Source of the DNA: Cyprinodon diabolis
Lineage: Eukaryota > Chordata > Actinopteri > Cyprinodontiformes > Cyprinodontidae
Direction of reading: 5' to 3'
Length of the DNA: 64,000 bases
NCBI GenBank assembly: GCA_030533445.1
Contig: CM060073.1
Coordinates: 42,234,428 to 42,298,427 of the forward strand
Both the position numbers and the translations under genes were made by a program. Shown here piece after piece: positions 33,465-46,639 of this stretch; the first letter of the stretch is position 1; the number at the start of each line of letters is the position of its first letter. The notes below the pieces were generated by a model. It ran no database searches. It saw nothing but the letters and a program-made list of their open reading frames with translations, and was not told the origin of the DNA.

Positions 33465-36400
33465 ATGGCAACTTGTTCGAGGGGCTGTGCGCCGGCTGTG
33501 CGCCTTTGTCAAAGACTAAACCGGCTCAAGACGCTTGACGGTGACATGATGGAGACTTCCTTGAAGCGTTGCCTCTCCACCTTGGACCTGACTCTGATGG
33601 GCGTAGGCGGCATGGTTGGCTCTGGGCTTTATGTCCTGACAGGAACTGTGGCTAAAGACACTGCCGGTCCGGCTGTCGTCATATCGTTCATTTTTGCAGG
33701 TATCGCTTCTCTACTTGCTGCCTTCTGTTATGCAGAGTTTGGAGCACGCATTCCTAAAACAGGATCTGCGTACATGTTTACCTATGTGTCTGTGGGAGAA
33801 GTTTGGGCTTTTCTCATTGGCTGGAATGTGATTCTGGAAAACATGATTGGTGGTGCTGCTGTAGCGCGGGCCTGGAGCGGCTATCTGGACTCAATTTTTA
33901 ACCATGCTATCCAGAACTTTACAGAAACACACATCATGCAGTGGAATGTGCCCCTCATTGCCCATTACCCTGACCTCCTGGCTGCAGGTATCCTTGTAGT
34001 TGCCTCTGTCTTCATTTCCTTCGGAGTTCAAGTGTCCTCCTATCTGAACCACATCTTCTCCACCATCAGCATGGGTGTCATTGCTTTTATCCTAGTCTTC
34101 GGCTTTGTTCTCGCTGATCCTACCAACTGGAACCAGGACCATGGTGGCTTTGCACCTTACGGGATGTCAGGGATCCTGGCTGGCTCGGCCACATGCTTCT
34201 ATGCTTTTGTTGGGTTTGATGTGATTGCGTCCTCAAGCGAGGAGGCGAAGAATCCCCAGAAGGCCATTCCAATCGCCACTGCTATCTCTCTTGGACTCGC
34301 GGCGACAGCCTACATCCTGGTCTCCTGCGTATTAACACTGATGGTACCCTGGCGTACCCTGGACCCTAACTCAGCCCTGGCAGACGCGTTCTTCCGCCGC
34401 GGCTACAGTTGGGCTGGGATTATTGTGGCCGTAGGTTCCATCTGTGGTGAGTTTCAGCTTTTTGTGATTTCTACTTTCAATTATGTATTTTTGATAGGGC
34501 TGGGCAATAATTCAATAACGATATATATATCGATCGATAGACGTGTGGCGCAATAGAGAAAAATAGGCTCGATAAAAGTTCGATAAAGAAACGCAGTTTT
34601 CCTTCCTTCTCATTGTAGGCTAGCATGTAGGTTTATGCTAGTCACTACTTCCTCCCAACCAATCGCAATAGAGGACCCAGGCATGCCGTCACAAAGTGCC
34701 GCCCTTTAAAACCACAACACAGAGCACATGCAGATGTCGCAGCAAGGAGAGGCGGAGGAAATTGTTGCAAAGAAGGGTTTTTGTAGTTCGCCAGATTGGC
34801 AGTATTTCGGTCATGGCAAGTCGGACAAAAAACAAAACACAGTCATCTGTAAAATGTGTCGGGAACCAGTGAAAACAAAGTCTGATAACACAACCAACTT
34901 TTTTTTTTTTTATATCATCTCAGCCGCTCGCACCCGCAGGAGTACGAGCTGTGTAGGCCCTGCCGCGACTCTCCTCTGAGGAATCTTCGGGAAAATATAT
35001 ATATATATTCAGTTCTGGGCAGTTTCCCACGTAGTTCTAACAATTGTGAGAAAAATGCTGAGGGGCCAGCAACTTCAAAGTAATAACTCAGGTTAAAGCA
35101 GGAAACTAAGCTGAACCAGGTTTATTGGTTATATTTATTTTGGTCACTATAGTTTATTCTTTGTCAGTATTTAATAACATAACTCAGGTCTTTTAAGTAA
35201 TTTTTCTTTAAAACAATTCTGTTATGGTTAAAAAAGTTGGTTAAATAAATATTTAATTGGAAGTCTGTGTTTGTGTTCTTTATTAAAATTAAATCATTAA
35301 GCAATATCATAAAAAGTCCAGGCAGAGCTGCACATAAAATATGGTTTCAAATCTTTTCAATAATTATCGATATCGATCAATATGCATTTTTTTTTTATCG
35401 ATAAGCTTTTTTTCTATATCGCCCAGCCCTAATTTTTGACTAATATTTCCATTTTCCTTTTGTTTTTCTATTAGCCATGAACACTGTGCTGCTCTGTAAT
35501 CTCTTCTCCCTTCCTCGGATTGTATACGCCATGGCAGAGGATGGGTTGTTCTTCTCCATTTTTGCAAGGGTCAATCCTGTCACCAAAGTTCCCGTCAATG
35601 CCATCCTGGTGTTTGGAGTCCTCATGGCCTCCATGGCTTTGATCTTTGACTTGGAGGCTTTGGTACAGTTCCTGTCTATCGGGACTCTGCTTGCGTACAC
35701 CTTTGTGGCGGCGAGCGTTATCGTGCTGCGCTTCCAACCTGAGAAAACCAACTCCAAGGAGACCTCTGCCACATCTCCCGACGCCAAAGCTGAGGTGTGC
35801 GCTGCTCCCTCAGAGGCACAGACCATAACTGAAGACGCCGAAGAGCCCAAGCAGTACGAGTCCTTCTCGGACAAACTCCAGCTGGTGGAGAGGCAGAAGA
35901 CGAGAGAGCGGCGTGGGGTGGGGCAGCTGAGGGCCTACTGGGAGCCCTACCTGGACAGGCTGCTGGGGGACTGTGAACCCGGCGAAGTGGTGGCTTTCTG
36001 TGTGATGACCCTGATTGTGAGCTCAGTGTCCCTCTGTGCTGTGCTGGAGTTTGGAAACGAACAGCTTCAGTTCCCAGTCTGGTGTTTTACAATGCTTCTG
36101 GTTATTTTCACTTTAGCCTTTACTCTTAGCTTAGCACTAATATGGATTCATGAGCCGCAAAGAAACCGCCAAACATTCCAGGTGAGCTTATAGATCATAC
36201 GTTATACTGCGCATTTTCCTTAAATAAGGTGACATATTGTGAAAATGTATTACCAATGATCAGAGAATAAGAAAAAATTTTTGTTCCTTAGGTACCTTTG
36301 GTTCCACTGACTCCAGCTGCCAGTATCCTCTTCAACGTGTTCCTGATGATGAAGCTAAGCCTTTTGACCTGGATTCGGTTTACGGTGTGGATTGCTATAG

Positions 36401-39400
36401 GTAAAATAACAGCTACCGTAAGATAACTATGAGTAAAAACACCAATGTATGTTGGTAATTCTTTTTTTAAATAACAAGGATCAATGACTCATTCGTTTCT
36501 CTTCTAAATAACTATCAATAATGCTGCTGAAATAGTGAAACAGATTGTTATTTATCTACAAAATTCATTCCCTGCATTTAACCCATCCCCTTGAGCTGCC
36601 ATTGTGCAGTAACCCCAGACTGGTCTTTGCTCAGATACCCAGAGTGGCAGTCTGTGGGAGTGGGTTTTGAACTCATAACCTCAGGATTCCAAGCTCTATG
36701 CCCTAACCACAAGGCCGCCACTTCCACTGTTGTATGAGACAGAAAAAACAGTACATCTGCTGAATTTATTTTGCTTATTTTTTCAAAAGAGAAGCATGTT
36801 TACAACAAGCTGATATTAGCAAACAGACATAAATATAGACTTAAAACACTACCCCAGTCTGTATTCACTCCTCTGCTTATTTATCCCACTGTGACGCCTT
36901 TTGTTTTCACACCATATCTGTGTTTTTTAGGATTTGACAAGCTTCCAGACAAGCAAATCTGTATGTCTTATTACCAAGGGAAATATGCCATTGCTGACTG
37001 TGAGCATGCTGAAGTAAAAAATTAAGGAGGATTATTGCAGAAACTTCAAGGTTTTAGGAGCTTTACTAGCCCAATGGGATTTTAAGGATGTTTAAAAAAA
37101 AAACATATTTTTTTTATCAGCTTCCTCATTACAAATCACTGACTGGACTCAACATAACGTGATGTGAGTCTTTGAATCGGAAACAATTTGAATGTCATTA
37201 AAAAGTGAACATGATGCAGTGCATGGACAGATTTCATAAACATTTTCTGTACTTAAAGATAACAGATTTCCCCTCAGAGGATGCAGATGGTGGGGATGAG
37301 ACGGTTAATGACAGATTTAATGGAAGGGGCGTCGGTAAACCTTTTAAACACTCATGTCAGCCAGAAACAAGCTGGCAATTTGCTTACTTGTTGCATAGAT
37401 ACATAATGAACATAAAAGGTTTCCAGGTATCATTGGCTCAGTTAGAATGGATACAGATACAATCTTTGATAAAGACAAAAGCCCAGAATTTGTCACTTCA
37501 AATTAAGATAAATGTGGCCTGAAATGATGTATTTTATACCTTTGAGGTAGAAACTTAAAAGTGTTATTCAACTATATTTTCATAAGATATTTTTTTTTTT
37601 TCTAGAAATAATTCATGGATTTATAAAAAAAAATATGATTTTGCAAGTCGTTTAGTTCAAATTTCCTAAAGCGTAATGCCTAATTTTGTCTAACTTTTCA
37701 CTGAAACCAACCTGACTCTAAAAAACAACATATTTCTGTGTCTAATAATGATGGATTTAAATTGATTCTGCAACCTTAGGAAGTGTTAATGTTCACTCTT
37801 AAAATGCACTCTCTATAGCATCGTGTTTCAAACACCTTATTTTAATGGTTATCTGTTATTTGTAGAAAGTACAATCTGAGTAAGGACAATGTTTTTCCAA
37901 TTTTGGCTGTCTTCAATACTACACCAAGTAGTACTACAAAAATTATGAAGAAAATAGTCAGACAAACTGCATGATTGGTTAAAGGATGTAGTTTGATGTG
38001 TTATAATGAACTTCCTCTTTTACTGGCTTGATAAAAATATCTGAGTTATAAGTTGGAAAAGTTAGCAGAAGCATCTTCAAAAGTTGCAAGACTGAGTTGG
38101 AAAATGTGAACAGGAGAGGCTGAGGTGTCTTACCTCTGACTTTCTTCTAAAAATTTGAATATGTCGCAGTAACAATATTCGGTGAAAAATATTTCTCTTT
38201 AGTAATCTTAAGAGGAAATAGTACTACACCATAACAAGTCATTTTTTCCTAAAATATGCATTTTGAATTGTGGATGTAAGTGAGACATTTATGCAACAAG
38301 CCAATTTACATTTAAATTAAGAAAAAACAATTGCATTGTCTTATTTCAAGTGTGTACTATCTTATTTTAATAGTAAAAATACTCATTCCGTTGGCAGATC
38401 ATCTTATTTACCTACTCAAATTAGGTGTAAATACATTTGATTTAAGAAAGGATGACTTATTTTTATATCGTTTTTGAAGTGTAAAGAAATTCTCCCTCCT
38501 TCAGTTAATTTTCTGCTTCATGGTTTGAAGTTAAAAGATGCTAATAAAATACATCACTATTCCAAAGTAGTTTGCTTTTTTCTGATCAGATTGAGATTAA
38601 CTTTAAATGGAATTGGTCTCTCTACGTTCTGAATTTATTGGATCTACAACCACGTCACGTTTACGTAAAAGTTGGAAATAAATAGAACCAATATTTTCTC
38701 TTTAAAGTATCACTAAAGCCTCCTAAAGTACCAAAACAGGTACCTTAAATACAGAGCTATGGCTAAGTTACAGAAAGGCTCATTCATTCATAACAAATAA
38801 AAGTGTTTAGAAAAGCTAAATACTGATGAGCACAGTGGTTTCCTTTTTGTTTTTGCTGTCCCCCTGGTAGTTAACAAGAAAGTTTTTGCCGTACCCCCAT
38901 CCACCCTGTTTCAAATACCCTTATAACAGTTTATAAACTAAAGTAAGCTGTAGTACATTTGATATTGTTACAAAATAAACTAGAACCTCCTTTAAATCAT
39001 AAAACATCTGATTTAAAGTGCAATCATAATCTTAAACTGTTTACTTTTCTGTGTCACAGAATTTAACATTTTCATCAATATTTTAAAAAAAAACCTTCTA
39101 TAGATAGGTCATTTACTCCTAAGGAAAACTTTAGCATTTTATGTTGTCATGTCTCAATAATGTGCACATTTTTCCCCCTTTAAACCTGTAATCAGTTTTA
39201 TCAGTGTCGTGTTCCTCCCTGTTCCCAGGTCTCCTGGTGTATTTTGGCTATGGGATCTGGCACAGTAAAGAGGGACTGAGGGAGCTGCAGCCCAAAGACA
39301 TGGCCGCCCGCTATGTGGTGCTACCCAGCGGCAGCCTGGTGGAGACGGTGCAGTCCATTCAACCTGACGGTCAAGTGGTCACCTCAGCACATCAGATCAG

Positions 39401-39446
39401 CTCCTCTGATGCTTCAGCGGCTCCTGAGGCTTCTGGGAAGAGATAA
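33465..39446 (+). CDS. slc7a4: slc7a4, complete, 4 coding exons, 671 aa
   Basis: SLC7A4 belongs to the cationic amino acid transporter branch of the APC superfamily, but mammalian SLC7A4 has not shown clear transport on its own. Exons: 33465-34446, 35475-36181, 36292-36400, 39229-39446; phases join to 2016 nt. An acceptor at about 33390 precedes the ATG, so a non-coding first exon lies upstream. Recognition: RLCQRLNRLKTLDGDMMETS, then LTLMGVGGMVGSGLYVLTG (first membrane helix with the APC GxG motif), CYAEFGARIPKTGSAYMFTY, FYAFVGFDVIASSSEEAKNP, CAMNTVLLCNLFSLPRIVYA, and C-terminal VYFGYGIWHSKEGLRELQ and YVVLPSGSLVETVQ, all close to human SLC7A4. About 14 hydrophobic segments are visible. The loop around residues 420-480 is rich in Ser, Thr and charged residues and is the least conserved part. 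Intron 1 is almost wholly a hAT element. Confidence 0.95.
34495..35431 (+). mobile_element. hAT element inside slc7a4 intron 1
   Basis: Ends TAGGGCTGGGCAATA and TATCGCCCAGCCCTA; exact 8-bp duplication ATTTTTGA at 34487-34494 and 35432-35439. ATCGAT-type motifs cluster near both ends. It is 937 bp long with only a BED-finger remnant, so it is non-autonomous. It starts 48 bp after the splice donor and ends 43 bp before the acceptor. Confidence 0.93.
34728..34979 (+). pseudogene. N-terminal fragment of ZBED-type hAT transposase
   Basis: The frame includes SPDWQYFGHGKSDKKQNTVI, CKMCREPVKTKSDNTTNFF, the aromatic and Cys-x2-Cys half of a BED finger and its usual TTN linker. It then runs into a T-rich stretch and loses similarity before the His pair. 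No catalytic domain follows. It is the relic of an autonomous parent element, read in the same direction as slc7a4. Confidence 0.72.
36563..36725 (+). repeat. Fish dispersed repeat, copy in slc7a4 intron 3
   Basis: CATTTAACCCATCCCCTTGAG, then GCTCAGATACCC and CCCTAACCACAAGGCCGCCA match the better-kept copy at 56626-56805. Confidence 0.6.
36726..39228. other. Rest of slc7a4 intron 3
   Basis: Open frames at 36771-37025 and 37205-37522 have acceptable length but no recognised domain and no conserved splice pairing. Apart from the MITE at 38225-38501, nothing else was recognised. Confidence 0.4.
38225..38501. repeat. About 280-bp MITE-like repeat, copy 1
   Basis: Shares AATTTACATTTAAATTAAGAA, TTGCATTGTCTTATTTCAAG and GGCAGATCATCTTATTTACC with copies at 50055-50339 and (inverted) 53133-53420. 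Confidence 0.6.
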
Positions 39447-41345
39447 TGTGAGACGATTCTGAGTCATCATCGATCCTGCCTGGTTTTATCTGTTGTCTCC
39501 TACGTGCATTGTATTATTACGCCTAGTGTACTATCTGTATCTCTCTTCCTGTAGCGCTACATGGTCTGTACTCATTACTCTGGTATCTGAAGATAGGATG
39601 GAAGGCCATTGTTCTGTCTTTTGTTAAGCGCATTTGTATATGTAAGAATCAAATGTACGGTACAGATATTCGTCACTGCCCTTGAGAACATAATAAGCTC
39701 TTTTCTTGCAACCTGGCCAGTTTTGTCTAAATTCCTGTTCATACCCTGTTTTACTATTATTACTTACACCTTTTTTTCATATTTGATCTTTTAGAAAGAT
39801 TTTGACATAATTTATACAACAATTTACAATATAGAAGCAACAAAAATCTTTGGTTCTCCTAAGTTTAGTGGAAATGCACTAACTGTTCTCATAACGTCTT
39901 ATTCATCCTTTACAGCATATCTATGGAGTTTGTGTGTAATGAATAGCTCAATCTATGAAACCTAAATATAAAATATTTCAGCCAATTGGTTCTTTCTACT
40001 GCCTATTATAGATGGTATTCATCCTTTTTAAAGCTTACGTTTGTTGTTGTTTTACTTTTATCTGCATTTTTTTACCCTGTTTTCATACATATACTGTTTA
40101 AATATTTATTATTAATATAATGTCAATCATCTTAGGACCTAAGTATACAGAAATGTCTTGTTATTTATCTTAAAATATTAAATATATCTATTTTTATTCT
40201 ATAGATACTGCTATTATTTTTCATGTGATTGGAATTGCTTCAGTATTTCCTGTTTTTAATCATTTCCTTTCATCGTATGCATCATACGTGTTACTGACAC
40301 ATGTGGCTTTATTAGTCTCCAAAACTCTATAGTTTAAGAGTTCAGATTATTTTCTTAATCTCATCCCATGACCCTTCAATCATTTGTGTCCCTGATCCCA
40401 GGCATGTGATCTGAATTTTTTCCCTACCTTCAGACTACAGCCTTTATTTTAAGAGCAAATTAAACTGAGATCATGTCCCTACATTTTATTTACGAGTGCA
40501 TGGAAAAGCACAGAGTTTTTCATAGGGATCCACTATGAATAAATATTAGCCAGGCAGTATGTTAATCACCAGTCTGACCTAGATCAGAAAAAGGCACAGA
40601 TGTAAGAACATTACCATAACATGGAGACAATGTCCCCTTTACTTTGCACAAATGACCATCGAGTTGATATCACATGAAATATGTAAAAGCACTTAAAAAG
40701 ATTTCAGTTCATTTGTTACTGATGTTAATTTTCTGTTGCATGTTACAATAGAAACCAATGGCCTTAAAATGTTACACTTCTTATATCCAAAGCTGATTTA
40801 CTTGTTTGTTTTTTTAATTTGCCTGATAGATAAAGTATCTTATCAAGTCATTATCCTTCATTAAAAAAATGAGTTAATTCAAATGTAGTTTGTACTGTAG
40901 AAAGCATTTTGGTGTAAGGTCTGCAAGAATTTTATACAACTTTGCACAGATTTGTCCAGTTAATTTGTTTCATAGCAATGCTTTTGGTGTCTGGGTTGGT
41001 GACTTTATATTTATACTGTGATGCTGATTTTTTTAGGCTGAACATTCTCACAACTTGACCTCTCTTTTTGTGCTAGGGTGCACAAATATGAGCGATCAGG
41101 CCTTTCTTACTTCTAAACGTTATTGTACTCTGCATTAGCACACCAAAGTCTAAGATCCCTGTGTTATAACATTACTTTGTGTAAAATGCAAAAAGACAAA
41201 AAATAATAAATGTTTTGAAGCAACACCAAAATCCCACTGGAATATTATTGGTTTGTTTGAAAAGGAGCTGGCATCACATGGCTTGATCCCAATAGTTTCC
41301 ATCATTGGAGTTGCTCTGTGTTCCAGGTTCTTCTCTTTCAAGTCA
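39447..41345 (+). other. Probable slc7a4 3' UTR and following intergenic DNA
   Basis: No gene was recognised. The 3' end of the mRNA cannot be placed; several AT-rich AATAAA-like sites exist. The minus-strand open frame at 41150-41341 has no motif. Confidence 0.4.
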
Positions 41346-41527
41346 TGAGGAAGAAATAAGAACCGGAGTTCAGCAACTTTAATTATTTACAAAATCAACA
41401 AAAAAAAAAAAAATAATGAGAAGGAGGTAAGGAACCTTGTATAGATATTTATTACAAAGTTTTTCTATCGCCCACCATCCCCAATCCGTAAAGTAAAACT
41501 CTTCTCAGAAACTGTATAGAGTAGCTT

Positions 41528-41905
41528 CCATCCATCCATTTTCCGTCACGCTTATCCCTGCTGGGGTCATGAGGGGTGCTGGTGCCTATCTCCAGCTTTC
41601 AATATGCAAGAGATGGGGTCCACCCTGGACAGGTCGCCAGTCCATCGCAGGGCAACACAGAGACAAACAGGACAAACAACAATTCACGCACACACTCACA
41701 CCTAGGGATAATTTAGAGAAGCCAATTAACCTAACAGTCATGTATTTGGACAGTGGGAGGAAGCTGAGGTACCCGGAGAGAACCCACACATGCACAGGGA
41801 GAACATGAAAAATCCATGCAAAAATACCCCAGGCCAGGAATCAAACCCAGAATGCTCTTGCTGCAAAGCAGCAGTGTTACCCACTGCTCCACTGTGTAGC
41901 CCGTA
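41528..41905 (+). repeat. High-copy fish dispersed repeat
   Basis: CATCCATCCATTTTCCGTCA, then CACCCTGGACAGGTCGCCAG, CACACCTAGGGATAATTTAG, GTGGGAGGAAGC and CCGGAGAGAACCCAC. This is a familiar fish interspersed repeat whose open frames on both strands are artefacts. I cannot name its family with certainty. Confidence 0.75.
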
Positions 41906-42210
41906 TAAAGCAGCAGATAAAAGCAAATTGGCAAGTTTTTAGTGGTAATATTTCTATCTAAATACGTGACTTCTCTGTCTCTTCTTTGCCAAATTTGATG
42001 TATTTTTCTGTAAGCAGCCATAATCAGATTTAAGTATGGACTTTTACTGGTTCATTCTGACACAGCAAGCTGCTTTGAGAGTAGGTCGCCCAGATGCTTA
42101 CCCCATTTTTCACCATGGGCATTCCGGGTTCAGAATTATGTACTTTTTTTTTGCCTTTCCATTCAATTATTGTCACCCATTCCAGGTAGGCAATAAAAAG
42201 TTCTACTGCA

Positions 42211-42545
42211 TTAACTTTATATTAGTCTTTTTTCTGCTTCACAAAGGTAGGCAGGAGCTTGACAAAGCCATGATGGCAATTATTTTACATCCAAGTAGTA
42301 TGCAGTTCTTCATCTATACTCACACACACCACACAATTTCAAACAGATTGTATCGGTGTGGTATCGGTATCGGACGATACTGCACAGCCATGTCGCCCCG
42401 TGCTTTCCCCAGCCTGCCTTACTGGGCCCCGGCTCATGGCTCTCTGCTGAGGTCCAGTCAGCGGCCCAGCAGTTGACCCCCCTCCTGCCAAAAAAAAAAG
42501 TCCTCCTTTTCAGAAACCCAAATGTGGTCACCGTACCCCAACAGC
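42211..42545 (+). repeat. Dispersed repeat, longer copy of 18611-18755
   Basis: The first 160 bp match 18611-18755. It continues with GTATCGGTATCGGACGATAC and a GC-rich tail absent from the other copy. Confidence 0.6.
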
Positions 42546-43829
42546 AAGGATGAAATTACAAACAGACTGACTTTATTTATTCATTGAGTCCCTTGATTTT
42601 GTTTAGGGGTATCAGAGTGAAGGGGGCTGAATGCAAAGCATGCCCCATTCTGTATTTTTTTATTTGCAAAGTAAAACGTTACATCTTTACTCACATTTTA
42701 AAACTATGCACTGTTTTAACAGAAAATCAAAACAGAATGTATAGTTAAAAGCGTTTCAGGGATTTGGACACTGTTCCTGGTGTTTATGACAATTATTTCA
42801 GCAGATCATTTTGTTTCCACTCATACGTCAGACATTTATACCAATGCAAATTTTGACCAGGAATCAACTTTCCTTTTTACCCTGTGACATTGGCTCTCTA
42901 AAGAAACAGTACACAAAGGAGGAAAAGGTGCATGAAGTATATACAGTGGATGGTAAAAAATAAAGCTCAATATGATTAAAATTTCTCAAAATAGACAAAC
43001 AAAACAGAAAGTCAATGTATTTTTTGCATAATTTGTTAATATAAGATAGATTTTATTGATCTCACAGTGGAGCACAGTTGGCTAAATATAAAAAAAAAAG
43101 GAAATAGGTGCATGGGGTATATACAGTATATACAGTCTGTCCACATATATGTATTAAACAACTGAAGTCTCTTATTTAACAGGATTATTGCACTTGGTAT
43201 TGCTGCTACTATTACTGTTATTTGTACAGTTGACTTCTTTCTGAAAAAAAATGGTTAAAGATTAAAGGAGAGGGACTTGGAATGCAGGAAACAAATGCTG
43301 AGGATGATGGAAACACACTTCCATGGAAACTAGCACTCCTCTGTTCAGGCAGCACACAAGCAGTGACATAGACACCTGCGCCGCACATCTTTGTGTGAAA
43401 GACTCAAGGTTGAGTGAGCTGCTATGTACTCAGAACCACGTGACTCATGCTCTTTAAAGGCCATTCTTTCACACACATGCAGGTTCGTTAGAGACACCTA
43501 TCATATGACCTGAATGCTGAGCTGTGTCAGCCATGGCTGCTCCAGCTTAGGAGCATTAAAACAATGCATTGTCAAAAATGCATCTGCTTAAATGCATTTA
43601 CATTTCTAAGGTTTGACTTTTTTTTTTTATCTAACTTGGATTAAAAACAGAGTTTATTTCAGTTGTATTCGCCGATTTGTAGCTGTGATAAAGAAAAAAT
43701 GTATGACACTACAAAAGGAATGTGGGAGGATATTTATACAAGTGTTTAAATTTGTTTTTAATCTGGTCTGTTCCTGTTTGGCTGTGACTCCATCCTGGAG
43801 AGAAATATCACCTGTGCTGCTTCCATCAA
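42546..43829. other. Non-coding, no recognised feature
   Basis: A GGTGCATGRRGTATATACAGT segment occurs twice (about 42926 and 43107), a small local duplication. No gene seen. Confidence 0.4.
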
Positions 43830-44325
43830 CACCTTTGTTTACAGATGTTCGGGCTCTGCCTGTTTTTCAGTGTAGTCATGTTTCTCTGACTGTGACTGGC
43901 TGGATGGGCTCTCTTTCATCCACTGACATGGGAGATGGCTCGGAAGTCATCTGCCTTGCTGTGTGTTTCCTGGACGGGGTCGCCTGCGGAGCTGGTTGAC
44001 ACTTTCCCTTTGTATCTCTGCTTCTTTCTGTACACCTGCATCTATCTCCTTGAACTCCAGTCGGCCTTGGCAGAAAGCCAATCACACTTAGCCTGGTTCT
44101 GCTGGAGGTTGCTTTCTGTTAAAAGGGAGTTTTTCCTCTCTACTGTCGCTACAAGCATGCTTAGTGTGAGGGATTGCCTTCTAGTCAATGAGTCGATGCA
44201 ATCAACAGTTTTTTGTTAGATAGAAAACTTTCAATCAATTTGACTGTAAGATCTGGTGAACTGTAAGTGCCTTGAGATAACAAGTGTTGTGAATTGGCGC
44301 TAAAGAAATAAAATGAATTGAATTT
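43830..44325 (+). mobile_element. LINE-like 3' tail repeat, best-kept copy
   Basis: It contains all the segments of the copies at 8791-10185 and 16357-16590 and ends AAATAAAATGAATTGAATTTT. It has an intact TGTTAAAAGGGAG where the first copy carries a TTAA-flanked insertion. No coding domain. Confidence 0.65.
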
Positions 44326-44330
44326 TGTAC

Positions 44331-45608
44331 CCTTTGTTTCAGAGAAACTGAAGCCGAACTGAGAAGACATACGATTGTGAGTCTGCACAATTTACATACC
44401 TGTGTTTAAGAATTTGTTGTGTTGTAACTCAAAAATTACAATGCACAAATAGTTTTACAAACATTTTGGATCAACTAAAGCAAAGGTGCAAATGTAATAT
44501 TAGATCTGCGACTCATAGAACACAGTTTGTGCTCCACAATTTAAAGAGTTGTACGTTTTTTTGTAATTGTAGAACTTAGAAAACAAAGAACTTCAGTTTG
44601 TTTCCCTCTGTGGTTTTAAATTCCCAGTTACAAAGCACAAATATGTATGATGCTAAATTATGGTCATAGAAGAGACACGCAGTGTTTTTTTGTTTAGTCT
44701 TTTGCAGTCAATAGTTGAATTCTGTTACCTAGCAATTAGTAGTGAAAATTGAATCAAAAGTAATAGGAGAGGGTCTATTCTTGGAGCCGATATTCCTTTA
44801 TTTTCTCCATCATGATAAAAGTAAGACAATAAGAACAAATGTTGTCTAGATTCAAACGAAACAAAAACATTTATTGGCAAATCAAACAAAACATTAACAA
44901 TTTATAGGGAAAGGAGGTGCATGAACTCCACATATTTACAAGACTTGGCTGAAAGCAGTTATAAATCAGACGACGCATACGCATGCACTGATCGACTGAT
45001 ACAGATTCAAAAAAAATTATATCAGGCAAAGAAATATCAGCTGGGAGATGTAATGGTCTACTTCGGTTTCTGTATAATCATTACAGTTAATATTAATAAT
45101 TTCCTCCCCTTTTTTTGGATTGGGATGAACATAATAGCAGTCACAAAAAATTGTTCAAAGAAACAATGGTGGTTGAAATTTGAACTCATAGACAAATTAT
45201 AGATACATGTGAGCTAAAATCTTGTTATACTTTCCCTTATCAAGTATGTGTTACTTGGTGAGATCATCTCCATTATCTGGAAACAAGTTATACTGAATGG
45301 AGTCAGTAGTTGTTTGTGTCGCAGGTTATTGCGGCACCTGTTTCCCCCCTGTGTAGGCGTCTTTCTAGCAATGGATCACCTCTAATACACAACACATTCG
45401 CCTCTTCAGGAGTCACATTTAGTTTAACTAATTTACAGTTAGAAGTTTTTTTTTCAAGAAGTAAACTTTTTGTTAAATGTCTGCATTTTTCTTTAAGTTA
45501 TCGTTTAGGTACACATTTGTGCCTTTCACTTTCCTTCCTTGTTTTTATACAGTATTTTTTAGTTTTCTGCTTACAGACCCCAATAGGGTGACTGAGTTGT
45601 TGACTTTG
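44331..45608. other. Non-coding, no recognised feature
   Basis: An open frame at 44921-45202 lacks motifs. No repeat ends were found. Confidence 0.4.
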
Positions 45609-45616
45609 TGGTAATG

Positions 45617-45822
45617 CAGGGGTGTCAAAGTGGTTCCAGAAAGAGCCGTATGGCTGCAGGTTTCCTTTCTAACCAAGCAATAGCACACCAGACTCCAGTC
45701 ATCTCATCAAGTGTTCAGATTGGGCTCACTTGAAAAGATGAGTGGAGTCTGGTGTGCTATTGCTTGGTTAGAAAGAAACCTGCAGCTACACGGCCCTTTC
45801 TGGAACCACTTTGACACCCCTG
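45617..45822. mobile_element. Foldback hAT-type MITE (206 bp)
   Basis: The arms CAGGGGTGTCAAAGTGGTTC and GAACCACTTTGACACCCCTG are mirrored for about 80 bp, leaving a short loop. The flanks TGGTAATG and TGGTAATT are an 8-bp duplication with one mismatch. CAGGGGTG ends and 8-bp duplication fit hAT. Confidence 0.85.
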
Positions 45823-45830
45823 TGGTAATT

Positions 45831-46639
45831 GATGGCAGGCTTCAATGTCCTGAGTTCTTATCTCAATTTCTTTCATTTTCATAAATGTGATAACCTATCT
45901 TTTTCTGTCGACTTTCCCTCAGAAGCCATGGCTCTTAGTAGCTTTGTGGTTCATTATCTAATGCAGTGATAATAAAATTATTGGTCCTAGAATATGTTTG
46001 AAGTCTATGCGGCTCTCTGAGATCTTGATTGTCCTGTTCTTTGTCTCATTGTCCCCTTTTAGCTCCTGAATTGGCTTTGTCCAGCCTATTATTATTTTTT
46101 GTTTAAAAATACCATTGTTGATCAGGCCTTTCTTCTAGTGCATTTAGTTTCTCGGGTAGGTATTATAATGTTTTCCTAATTCCCTTAAATTCTTCCTCCG
46201 TTTTTTCTCTTTGGTCCAATGCTTGTATGTGTATTTGCTTTAATTATTAGTAACTCTCACAGTTCACTCCCTGACATGTTGGCTGCTCGCAACAGTCCAT
46301 GTCAAATGGTTAATAAATCATTTATAGATGTATTAATATCTAAACATTTTATAAATGCTTAATATGCATTTAACATAACTAATGTTAAAAATGCTTATTT
46401 TGCCTATAAGGTATGTTAGTCTGAATTGATTAATCTTCAAGCATTCTTAGAGGGGTGTCCCTGACACCGAATGGGTTCCCCCAAACCACGTATAAGAGGG
46501 CTCTCCAGGACCCGGCTGTAGCTTCCATGCTCCCAGAGGGGTCTCTCAGACCCCGCAGGGTTTTCTGATTGACCCCCGGTGTCTGTGTCTAACCCGATTC
46601 GCTAGACTTAAACTTCTGTTTCCTAATTCATGTTTCTTA
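45831..46639. other. Non-coding; possible upstream part of a Penelope-like relic
   Basis: GC-richer sequence at 46440-46600 precedes the GIY-YIG remnant; no readable domain. Confidence 0.35.

Noticed and set aside
35364..35874. Long minus-strand open frames opposite slc7a4 exon 2
   Set aside because: Antisense shadows of a conserved coding exon.
37205..37522. 105-codon frame in slc7a4 intron 3
   Set aside because: Looked protein-like, but has no domain I know and no acceptor/donor pair that fits slc7a4.
41569..42021. Open frames on both strands at 41569-42021
   Set aside because: They lie in a high-copy fish repeat and have no gene motif.
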